From Geobacter sp. UBA6169 (GTDB taxonomy: Bacteria > Desulfobacterota > Desulfuromonadia > Geobacterales > Pseudopelobacteraceae): a stretch of DNA of 9,816 bases. Of the stretch, positions 1-5,594 are shown piece by piece (positions within the stretch are counted from its first letter, which is position 1; every line of letters starts with the position of its first letter). The notes below the pieces were generated by a model. The model saw only the letters and a list, made by a program, of their open reading frames with translations. It ran no database searches and was not told the origin of the DNA. The DNA lies in NCBI GenBank assembly GCA_002422265.1, contig DIUB01000197.1, positions 1-9,816 of the forward strand, written 5' to 3'. Position numbers and translations under genes: made by a program.

Positions 1-2
1 CG

Positions 3-59
3 AAGCTCGCGGAGAAAATCAAGCAGTTACCTGAAACAAGCGATCAATCCTCCAGGTGA
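3..59 (+). CDS. possible C-terminal tail of an unidentified protein (partial)
   Basis: Frame 3 of the plus strand is open from the window edge to a TGA at 57-59 and encodes 18 residues ending KLAEKIKQLPETSDQSSR. The charged helix-like composition followed by a polar tail looks like a normal protein C-terminus. The other two plus frames read less naturally, one closing early at 31-33 and the other giving a serine/arginine-rich stretch. If real, the gene converges with the minus-strand operon. Eighteen residues are too few to assign a family, and the reading could be chance. Confidence 0.35.
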   Translation, partial: KLAEKIKQLPETSDQSSR

Positions 60-72
60 AACAATGGCATGC

Positions 73-255
73 CATAACGATACCTGATTAGAACCAATCT
101 TCAGAAACATTCCCTCTCCCTGAGGGAGAGGGCCAGGGTGAGGGGGAAGAGGCTCATTTCAAGACGCTGCTGCCCCCTCAACCGGCCTTCGGCCACCTTC
201 TCCCTCATGGAGAAGGGAAATTCTGAATCTCGGTACTAATCAAGGTAACGACATG
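73..255. repeat. fold-back (MITE-like) intergenic element
   Basis: The two ends form long imperfect inverted repeats: 73-119 matches the reverse complement of 209-255. Shared blocks, read inward, are CAT..CG.TACC, TGATTAG, ACC, TTCAGAA, TTCCC and TCTCC. Inside are a near-perfect palindrome (CCCTCTCCCT at 112-121 and AGGGAGAGGG at 123-132, one-base loop) and a small GGCC-TTC-GGCC hairpin near 184-194. The element carries no ORF of note and no transposase, and I see no clear target-site duplication. The CCCTCTCCC...GAGGGAGAGGG signature is common in dispersed intergenic repeats of Proteobacteria, so a non-autonomous mobile repeat is the best guess. A structured RNA is the alternative. Confidence 0.55.
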
Positions 256-263
256 ATAGCACT

Positions 264-290
264 CTTCGCGTCTCCGTGCCTCCGCGTGAA
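264..290. repeat. short octamer tandem repeat (CTYCGYGY type)
   Basis: Three degenerate 8-base units (CTTCGCGT, CTCCGTGC, CTCCGCGT) run head to tail and end in GAA. From general knowledge, near-identical strings recur in intergenic DNA of many unrelated bacteria. The function is unknown. It lies between the fold-back element and the G-rich hairpin. Confidence 0.4.
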
Positions 291-313
291 CTGCTTTTTC
301 TGGGATTATTACT

Positions 314-353
314 CCTCCCCCCGGCGGGGGGAGGTCGGGAGGGGGGAGGGGGG
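314..353. repeat. G/C hairpin followed by G-quadruplex-capable tract
   Basis: CCTCCCCCC (314-322) pairs perfectly with GGGGGGAGG (326-334) around a 3-base loop. The plus strand then continues with G runs at 337-339, 341-346 and 348-353. With 326-331 these make four runs of at least three G separated by 5, 1 and 1 bases. The tract starts 9 bp past the response-regulator stop, so it may sit in the 3' end of the operon transcript as a stable hairpin. No U-tract follows the hairpin on the minus strand, so it is not a standard intrinsic terminator. Confidence 0.45.
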
Positions 354-361
354 AGAGACAG

Positions 362-1003
362 CTACGGCATAAGCCGGTTGCGGATAAAATAGGCGGCCAG
401 TTCTGCATTGTTAGCCAGTTGCAGCTTTTTCATCAGCCGGGTGCGGTGGGTGTTGACGGTCTTGATGCTTAAGTGCAGGTCTTCGGCAATCTGTCGCATT
501 GACTTGCCTGAGGCGATCATGACCGCCACCTCCATCTCGCGGTTGGTGAGCAGGTCATGGGGAGAAACCGTCTCTGTCCGGCGTTTGTTGCCCAGTTCGA
601 TGGTCATGATCCGGGCAATGCTGGGGCTGATGTAGGCGCCGTGGGCCCTGATCTGCTGTACCGCGTTGATCAGCTCATCCGGTGCCGAGAGTTTCGAGAG
701 ATAGCCGGCCGCTCCCATCTTGATGCTGCGCAGGGCATACTGTTCTTCAGGGTGCATGCTGACCATCAGTACCGGCAGACCGGGATACTGCCGGGTGATG
801 AACTGCAGCAGCTCAAAGCCGCTGCGACCGCCCAGCGAGATATCCAGCAGCACCAGATCGTAAGGCCGGCAGGTCTGCAGCTTGACAACGGCATCTTCAA
901 AGGAAGCCGCCTCATCAGACTCAACCGGTTCGTCTGAATCCTGCAGAACATGCAGCAATCCTTTACGGACAAACGAGTGATCATCAACGATCAGAACGCG
1001 CAT
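362..1003 (-). CDS. NarL/FixJ-family DNA-binding response regulator
   Basis: This 213-residue two-domain regulator has an N-terminal receiver (about 1-120) with the acidic pair D7/D8, phospho-acceptor D54 in LLDISL, S82 in MVSM and K104. A LuxR-type helix-turn-helix (about 148-210) follows, beginning LTNREMEVAVMIASGKS and containing the recognition-helix signature SIKTVNTHRTRLMKKL. Phosphorylation by the upstream kinase should trigger dimerisation and DNA binding. The start overlaps the kinase gene end by 20 bp and has a good ribosome-binding site (GGGGAGGAAACAG then ATG), so the two are translationally linked. It is the last gene of the operon. The family is certain; target genes cannot be read from the sequence. 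Confidence 0.95.
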   Translation of the reverse strand: MRVLIVDDHSFVRKGLLHVLQDSDEPVESDEAASFEDAVVKLQTCRPYDLVLLDISLGGRSGFELLQFITRQYPGLPVLMVSMHPEEQYALRSIKMGAAGYLSKLSAPDELINAVQQIRAHGAYISPSIARIMTIELGNKRRTETVSPHDLLTNREMEVAVMIASGKSMRQIAEDLHLSIKTVNTHRTRLMKKLQLANNAELAAYFIRNRLMP

Positions 1004-2180
1004 CTGTTTCCTCCCCGGATTGATGCTGAATCAGCAGCCGTACGGTGGTGCCCTGGTTCGGGCTGCTGCAAATCTGCAGGCTGCCGCCCAGCAGGGCAGC
1101 CCGTTCCTGCATGCCGATGATGCCGAAGGAGCGGCATGACGGTGCGGCGTTGGTGGTAAAGCCGCAGCCGTTGTCGCTGATTTCCAGCACCGTGGAGGTG
1201 CCGGTCCGGTAAAAAAGCACCGCCACCTTGTCAGCCCGGCTATGCTTCATGATGTTGTTGGCAGATTCCTGTACGATCCTGAATAGTTCGGTGCTGTGCT
1301 GCTCTATTTCCGGGGCAATCGGTCCGTACCATGAGAGGGTGACGTTGATGCCGCAGGTACGGTGCATATCTTCAAGTAGCCATTCAATCGCCGCTTCCAG
1401 TCCCAGATCGTCCAGCAGGGAAGGGCGCAGATTGCTGCAGAGCCGCTGCACGGTCTGCACCATCTGCCGGGTACCCTGCTGCAACTGGTCAAAGGTCTGC
1501 CGGACGCTGGTACCGTTATCAGGCAGACTGCCTTGCAGACGTTTCAGCAGAAATGACTGTTCGGTCAGGGCATGGCCCAGACCGTCGTGAAGCTCGCGGG
1601 AGAGCCGGCTGCGTTCCTGTTCAATGGCTTCATTCAAATGGCGGGCGTAGTTGCTTTTCTGTTGCTCCGCCACGATATGTTCCGTCACATCACGGATGAT
1701 GCCGACAATAAATGCTCCACCCTGCGGATCGATGTAGCGGGATTTACGCACCTGCAGGGTGCAGTTATCGCCGTCAGGACCGGGTGTCTGCAGCTCATAC
1801 CGCATCTGCCCCCCCTGTTGCAGGAGTTGAGAGTCCTTTTCGTGGATAAAGGCGGCTGTTTCCGGGGGAAAGAACAGCTCATCACTGCTGCCGATAATCC
1901 GTTGCCGAGGTTGAGCGGCCAGGGTGCAGGCGGCATCATTGGCCAGGATGTACCGGAATGAGGCATCCTTGACAAACAGGGGATCGGCCAGCGAGTTGAT
2001 GATCTTGTCCAGAAAGTCCTGCGATTGCCGCAGGGCCTGTTCTGTGGCCTGCAGCTGGCGGGTGCGGGTCTCGATCAGTTCCTGCAGGTGGTCCCACTGA
2101 TTCTGCAGCTGCCTGCGATTAAGCTGCTGCAGATCCTGGGGCAGGTACGGCGAAGGGTTGTCGTGGCGGTGCGTCTTCAT
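984..2180 (-). CDS. soluble PAS-domain sensor histidine kinase (HisKA_3 / NarX-DegS type)
   Basis: The protein has 398 residues and no membrane segment, so it is probably cytoplasmic. A glutamine-rich coiled coil (about 15-55) leads into a PAS domain (about 52-170). The dimerisation/phosphoacceptor region follows with SRLSRELHDGLGHALT (H198), the HisKA_3 signature of kinases that partner NarL-type regulators. The ATPase domain shows the N-box (RIVQESANNIMKHSRA, about 301-316), the DNGCGF box (336-341) and a GIIGMQERAALLGG lid/G2 region (about 353-366). The start lies 24 bp after the cheB stop with no convincing ribosome-binding site, which suggests coupled or weak translation. The PAS ligand is unknown. 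Its place after cheB suggests it reports on the same stimulus, which is an inference. Confidence 0.93.
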   Translation of the reverse strand: MKTHRHDNPSPYLPQDLQQLNRRQLQNQWDHLQELIETRTRQLQATEQALRQSQDFLDKIINSLADPLFVKDASFRYILANDAACTLAAQPRQRIIGSSDELFFPPETAAFIHEKDSQLLQQGGQMRYELQTPGPDGDNCTLQVRKSRYIDPQGGAFIVGIIRDVTEHIVAEQQKSNYARHLNEAIEQERSRLSRELHDGLGHALTEQSFLLKRLQGSLPDNGTSVRQTFDQLQQGTRQMVQTVQRLCSNLRPSLLDDLGLEAAIEWLLEDMHRTCGINVTLSWYGPIAPEIEQHSTELFRIVQESANNIMKHSRADKVAVLFYRTGTSTVLEISDNGCGFTTNAAPSCRSFGIIGMQERAALLGGSLQICSSPNQGTTVRLLIQHQSGEETDARSDR

Positions 2181-2204
2181 CGGGTGAGGCTGGTGCGATG
2201 GAAG

Positions 2205-3269
2205 TCAGCTGGCGCAGAACCGCAGCATCTCTGCGGCAATCTTCTCAAGCGGCAGCACCTTGTCCACTCCCCCCAGCTTGATCGCCTCACCCGGCATGCC
2301 GAACACCACGCAGGAGGCCTCATCCTGGGCAATGGTTCTGGCGCCGGCATCGTGCATCTCTTTCATGCCGTGGGCGCCGTCGTCACCCATGCCGGTCATG
2401 ATGATGCCGACCGCATTCTTGCCGGCATAGCGGGCAGCCGAGCGGAACAGCACATCCACCGACGGCCGGTGCCGCGACACCAGCGGGCCGTCTTTCACTT
2501 CTACATAGTAACGGGCGCCGCTTCGTTTCAGCAGCATATGTTTGTTGCCCGGCGCGATCAGCACATGGCCCCGCACCACGGAATCGTTGTTCTCACCCTC
2601 TTTGACCGTAACCTTGCAGATGCTGTTGAGCCGTTTGGCAAAGGCAGCGGTAAAGTGTTCCGGCATGTGCTGCACGATCACGATACCGGGGGAGTCTTCC
2701 GGCAGCATCTGCAGAAAGGCTGAAAGCGCCTCGGTGCCGCCGGTGGAGGCGCCTACGGCCACGATCTTCTCGGTGGTCTGCACCATGGCGCCGGTGTTGG
2801 GTGCCTCCATGATCACATCGGCGCTGTATTTGGGGCTGACCTCGCGAATGGCCCGCATCGGCCTGATCCGTGAGGCGGCCGCCGCCTTGATGCTGTCGCA
2901 GATCCTGATGCGGGATTCTTCAATGAACTGTTTGGTCCCCATCTTGGGCTTGGTGATGATATCCACCGCACCGAACTCCATTGCCCGCAGGGCGGTCTCA
3001 CTGCCCTTTTCTGTCAGGCTGGAACACATCACCACCGGTATCGGATGCTGCGCCATGATCTTCTGCAGAAAGGTGATGCCGTCCATGCGGGGCATCTCCA
3101 CATCCAGGGTGATCACATCCGGCGCCTGCTCCGAGATCTTCTGCACTGCCACCACCGGATCCTGCGCCATGCCGATCACCTGCAGATCGGGATCACTGGA
3201 GATGATATCGGACAGGGTCTGGCGCACCAGGGCGGAATCGTCAACTATGAGAACTTTTATCTTGGGCAT
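2205..3269 (-). CDS. cheB: chemotaxis protein-glutamate methylesterase/glutaminase CheB
   Basis: This is a full-length 354-residue CheB. The receiver domain (about 1-125) has D10/D11, phospho-acceptor D56 (TLDVEMPRMDG) and K107 (ITKPK). After a linker (about 125-165) comes the methylesterase domain with the triad S175 (VGASTGGTEAL), H201 (VQHMPEHF) and D297 (TGMGDDGAHGM). CheB removes methyl groups from, and deamidates, chemoreceptor glutamates/glutamines, opposing CheR. The gene follows cheR by 90 bp, and that gap is almost entirely heptad repeats. Directly before the ATG the sequence is CCTGAAGTACCCCC, with no usable Shine-Dalgarno. The start is still secure because MPKIKVLIVDDSA is the normal beginning of the family. 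Confidence 0.97.
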   Translation of the reverse strand: MPKIKVLIVDDSALVRQTLSDIISSDPDLQVIGMAQDPVVAVQKISEQAPDVITLDVEMPRMDGITFLQKIMAQHPIPVVMCSSLTEKGSETALRAMEFGAVDIITKPKMGTKQFIEESRIRICDSIKAAAASRIRPMRAIREVSPKYSADVIMEAPNTGAMVQTTEKIVAVGASTGGTEALSAFLQMLPEDSPGIVIVQHMPEHFTAAFAKRLNSICKVTVKEGENNDSVVRGHVLIAPGNKHMLLKRSGARYYVEVKDGPLVSRHRPSVDVLFRSAARYAGKNAVGIIMTGMGDDGAHGMKEMHDAGARTIAQDEASCVVFGMPGEAIKLGGVDKVLPLEKIAAEMLRFCAS

Positions 3270-3280
3270 GGGGGTACTTC

Positions 3281-3354
3281 AGGGTCAAGGGGCAGGGGTC
3301 AAGGGGCAGGGGTAATAAAAAATCTTGACCCTTGACCCTTGACCCTTGTCCCTG
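3281..3354. repeat. heptad-repeat array in inverted arrangement (cheR-cheB gap)
   Basis: On the plus strand 3281-3312 reads as 7-base units AGGGTCA, AGGGGCA, GGGGTCA, AGGGGCA, GGGG. After an A/T-rich spacer (3313-3323) the complementary series CTTGACCCTTGACCCTTGACCC follows to about 3354. The two arms can fold into a long hairpin. The first 25 bases (3281-3305) are identical to 5116-5140. The array begins 5 bases past the cheR stop and ends 11 bases before the cheB start codon. Confidence 0.8.
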
Positions 3355-3359
3355 ATCTC

Positions 3360-4226
3360 CTACTCCTTTCTATACACCGTATTGGCCACCTGACCAAACG
3401 GCACTCCCAGGCCGTTCAGGGTCTCGGAGTGACCGATAAACAGGTAGCCGCCAGCGGCCAGTTGCCGGTGAAACTTGTGCATCAGCCGGGCCTGGGTTTC
3501 CTTGTCAAAGTAGATCACCACGTTGCGGCAGAAGATCACATCCATCTTGTCGGTGATGCCGAAATGGTCATCCATGAAGTTGACCCGTTTGAAGGTGATG
3601 CAGCTGCGCAGTTCCGGGGCGATCCGCACCAGTGACTTGGTGCGGTCTTTACTGCGCATCAGGTACTTCTTTTTCATGGCAAGGGGGATGGTATCGGTGC
3701 GGTCTTCAGTGTAGACCGCTGTGGCTGCCTTCTGAATCACCTGGGTACAGATATCGGAGGCCAGTATGCTGAAGCGGAAGCCGGGGTTGGCTGCCGCATA
3801 CTCCGCCAGCACCATGGCCATGGTGTACGGCTCTTCACCGGTGGAACAGCCGGCCGACCAGATCCGGAACGGCTGGTTTGAGGTCTCCCCCACCCCGCGG
3901 GTCCGCCGCAGTTCAGGCAGGACTTCCTTGACCAGAAAATCAAAATGGAACGGCTCGCGGAAAAAATCGGTCTTGTTGGTGGTGACCACATCGATCAGGT
4001 GGATCATCTCCTGATCTCTGCCTTCCGGCGAGAAGATAAAGTCGGCGTACTCCTGAAAACTGTGCATCCCCAGCACCTTGATCCGCTTTTGCAGGCGGGC
4101 CTCCAGCATGGTCTTTTTGGCCGGCGGCATCTTGATGCCTGCTTCATCGTAAATCAGGGCGCTGAATCGCTCGAACTCACGCATGTTCATGCTGCAGAGC
4201 GGGGCTGTGTGCCCGGCATGTCTCAT
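3360..4226 (-). CDS. cheR: chemotaxis protein-glutamate O-methyltransferase CheR
   Basis: A complete 288-residue CheR that methylates chemoreceptor glutamates using S-adenosylmethionine. The N-terminal helical domain spans about 13-85 and leads to TTNKTDFFRE (82-91). The catalytic domain has the SAM-binding loop IWSAGCSTGEEPYT (122-135), the acidic ASD turn (156-158), FCRNVVIYFD (232-241) and a C-terminal GHSE (265-268). The start at 4226 overlaps the preceding receiver gene as ATGA, and GAAGGGAAG just upstream can serve as ribosome-binding site. Starts at M13 or M15 fit the domain boundary better but have no such site. The tether on the chemoreceptor in this operon is a plausible docking site. 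Confidence 0.96.
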   Translation of the reverse strand: MRHAGHTAPLCSMNMREFERFSALIYDEAGIKMPPAKKTMLEARLQKRIKVLGMHSFQEYADFIFSPEGRDQEMIHLIDVVTTNKTDFFREPFHFDFLVKEVLPELRRTRGVGETSNQPFRIWSAGCSTGEEPYTMAMVLAEYAAANPGFRFSILASDICTQVIQKAATAVYTEDRTDTIPLAMKKKYLMRSKDRTKSLVRIAPELRSCITFKRVNFMDDHFGITDKMDVIFCRNVVIYFDKETQARLMHKFHRQLAAGGYLFIGHSETLNGLGVPFGQVANTVYRKE

Positions 4227-4606
4227 GGTGTCTTCCCTTCAGGCTGCAGCAGTCTGGCAACGGTCTGCAACAGGTCATCCTGCCGCACCGGTTTCATCAA
4301 CCAGCCGGTGGCTCCGGCCTCACGGGCCAGATCAAACTGATGTTTCTGCGAATCAGTACTCATCACCAGTACCGGCGTGGTTCTGCACTGGGGCATCTTT
4401 CTGATCTCCCGCACCAGGGTAATGCCGTCTTTGCCCGGCATGTTGATATCGGTGATGATCAGATCAGGCTGCACCACAAAGATCCGTTCAATGGCCTGCA
4501 GCGGGTCTGAGACGGTTTCCACCGTGTAGCCTCCCCGCTGCAGGGTAAAGCGTGAATTCAGCAGCTGGGTGGTGGAATCGTCTATCAGCAGCACGATCCC
4601 GGGCAT
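4223..4606 (-). CDS. CheY-like single-domain response regulator
   Basis: This 127-residue protein is a receiver domain and nothing more: acidic pair D9/D10 (LIDDS), phospho-acceptor D53 (IITDINMPGKDG), S83 (VMSTD) and K105 (LMKPV). No output domain is present, so it acts by protein contact, as a CheY at the flagellar motor, type IV pilus machinery or as a phosphate sink. Its start overlaps the cheW stop (TGATG) and its own stop overlaps the cheR start (ATGA), so translation of the three genes is tightly coupled. Which motility apparatus it controls cannot be told from this window. Confidence 0.93.
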   Translation of the reverse strand: MPGIVLLIDDSTTQLLNSRFTLQRGGYTVETVSDPLQAIERIFVVQPDLIITDINMPGKDGITLVREIRKMPQCRTTPVLVMSTDSQKHQFDLAREAGATGWLMKPVRQDDLLQTVARLLQPEGKTP

Positions 4607-5100
4607 CAGTCGTTGCCGCTGCCGGCGTCCTGCAGCGATGCCATTTCAGATTCGGAGAAGACCTTGTCAATATCCAGGATCATCACAAACTGATCCTCAT
4701 GCTTGCCCATCCCCTTGATAAAATCGGTATTCAGCCGTGTGCCGATATGGGGGGCCGGCTCGATCAGCTCCGGCTCCATCTCCACCACCTCCTGCACAGA
4801 ATCGGCCAGGGCACCCAGCACGGTGGTGTCACCATCCAGGGTCACCTCCACCACGATGATGCAGGTATTGATGGTCTGCTCAGTGGTGGACATGCCGAAC
4901 TTCAGCCGCATGTCGATCACCGGCACCACGCTGCCCCGCAGGTTGATCACCCCCCGCATGAATTCGGGGGTCTGGGGCACCTTGGTTATGGATGTGTATT
5001 CAAGTATTTCCCGTACCTTGGCCACATCAAGGGCAAAGATCTCATCCGCCAGCTTGAAGGTAAGGTATTGGACGGTTTCGGTTATGGTCGAGACAGACAT
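4606..5100 (-). CDS. cheW: chemotaxis coupling protein CheW
   Basis: A 164-residue CheW that bridges chemoreceptor tips and the CheA kinase. The SH3-like double beta-barrel fold is supported by QYLTFKLADEIFALDVAKVREI (11-32), the conserved INLRGSVVPVIDMRLKFG (52-69, with R55 in the receptor/CheA-contact motif) and LGALADSVQEVVEM (95-108). The short acidic tail after residue 148 is unremarkable. It has a strong ribosome-binding site (TTTTGGAGGCTTT before ATG). The heptad repeats upstream stop just short of this site, so the signal is intact. Its partner CheA is not in the window. Confidence 0.96.
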   Translation of the reverse strand: MSVSTITETVQYLTFKLADEIFALDVAKVREILEYTSITKVPQTPEFMRGVINLRGSVVPVIDMRLKFGMSTTEQTINTCIIVVEVTLDGDTTVLGALADSVQEVVEMEPELIEPAPHIGTRLNTDFIKGMGKHEDQFVMILDIDKVFSESEMASLQDAGSGND

Positions 5101-5115
5101 AAAGCCTCCAAAAGA

Positions 5116-5145
5116 AGGGTCAAGGGGCAGGGGTCAAGGGTCAAG
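5116..5145. repeat. heptad-repeat array (downstream flank of the four-helix-bundle gene)
   Basis: Plus-strand units AGGGTCA, AGGGGCA, GGGGTCA, AGGGTCA, AG run directly into the four-helix-bundle coding sequence. The stop codon TGA of that gene (5143-5141 on the minus strand) is part of the last unit. Bases 5116-5140 are identical to 3281-3305, in the same orientation. Confidence 0.8.
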
Positions 5146-5500
5146 ACTTTTCAGTCAGTGAATTTATGAGCCCTCGTAAAATACGCCCTACCTCTGCCCG
5201 TTGTGCCTCAAGTAAAGTGAATGTTTCGTTTGAAAGGTAGCCAAGATCAACAGCAAGTAACAGGTATGTCTCTGTTTCACCCAGTGATCCTCTGGCTATA
5301 TGTAAAAAGTGAACATACTCTTTTCTGTGGTTTCGTTCATACCCCTCAGCAATATTTGCCGGTACTGACAGAACAGAGCGACGCAGTTGGGAGGTTAATC
5401 CGTAACGTTCTTCTGAAGGAAAACTCCGCGTATGCTTATAAACACTCAGCGTCAGTGCGTAGCTTTTCTGCCATACCGCGAGCTGTCGGAAACCTTGCAT
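5141..5500 (-). CDS. four-helix-bundle protein (23S rRNA intervening-sequence / S23 family)
   Basis: The protein has 119 residues, the usual length of this family (TIGR02436 type, distant kin of Avd from diversity-generating retroelements). It begins with the typical FRQLAVWQKSYALTLSVY and carries the hallmark LTSQLRRSVLSVPANIAEG (35-53) followed by a helix with RKEYVHFLHIARGSLGETET. The family is thought to be nucleic-acid-associated, but its cellular role is not established. Here it separates the chemoreceptor from cheW, has no chemotaxis connection, and is visibly richer in A/T than its neighbours. No Shine-Dalgarno precedes the ATG: the 5' side is CCCTTGCCCCTGAATTTCC. Both ends abut heptad repeats, which suggests arrival as a repeat-bounded cassette. 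Confidence 0.9.
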   Translation of the reverse strand: MQGFRQLAVWQKSYALTLSVYKHTRSFPSEERYGLTSQLRRSVLSVPANIAEGYERNHRKEYVHFLHIARGSLGETETYLLLAVDLGYLSNETFTLLEAQRAEVGRILRGLINSLTEKS

Positions 5501-5507
5501 GGAAATT

Positions 5508-5589
5508 CAGGGGCAAGGGTCAGGGGGGGCAAGGGTCAAGAAAAAAGTTTTTGACTTCCATGACCCCTGACCCCTGACCCTTGCCCCTG
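5508..5589. repeat. heptad-repeat array with perfect 19-bp inverted arms
   Basis: CAGGGGCAAGGGTCAGGGG at 5508-5526 is the exact reverse complement of 5571-5589. Further heptad units fill the inner flanks (GGGCAAGGGTCAAG at 5527-5540, TGACCCCTGA at 5561-5570), and an A/T-rich centre (5541-5560) forms the loop. The structure starts 5 bases past the chemoreceptor stop and ends 7 bases before the four-helix-bundle start codon. It could slow transcription between the two genes, although it lacks a terminal U-tract. Confidence 0.8.
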
Positions 5590-5594
5590 CCTCT

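Noticed and set aside
64..75. Perfect 12-bp palindrome ATGGCATGCCAT as an operator
   Set aside because: It lies just after a possible gene end and overlaps the edge of the fold-back element, with no promoter nearby. There is no support for a regulatory role.
2025..3315. Long plus-strand open frames opposite cheB and the kinase gene (up to 257 codons)
   Set aside because: They lie antisense to genes with complete catalytic motifs, show no recognisable domain, and are the usual by-product of GC-rich codon use on the other strand.
5141..5500. Accessory protein (Avd) of a diversity-generating retroelement
   Set aside because: The fold family is related, but there is no reverse transcriptase, template repeat or variable repeat in the window.
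5141..5500. Intervening sequence within a 23S rRNA gene
   Set aside because: The protein family is the same, but the flanks are chemotaxis genes and repeats, not rRNA.
3281..5589. CRISPR array
   Set aside because: The repeats are 7 bp, directly tandem and without unique spacers. No cas gene is present.
5508..5589. Intrinsic terminator of the chemoreceptor gene
   Set aside because: The stem is long and strong but is not followed by a U-tract on the minus strand, and an operon continues beyond it.
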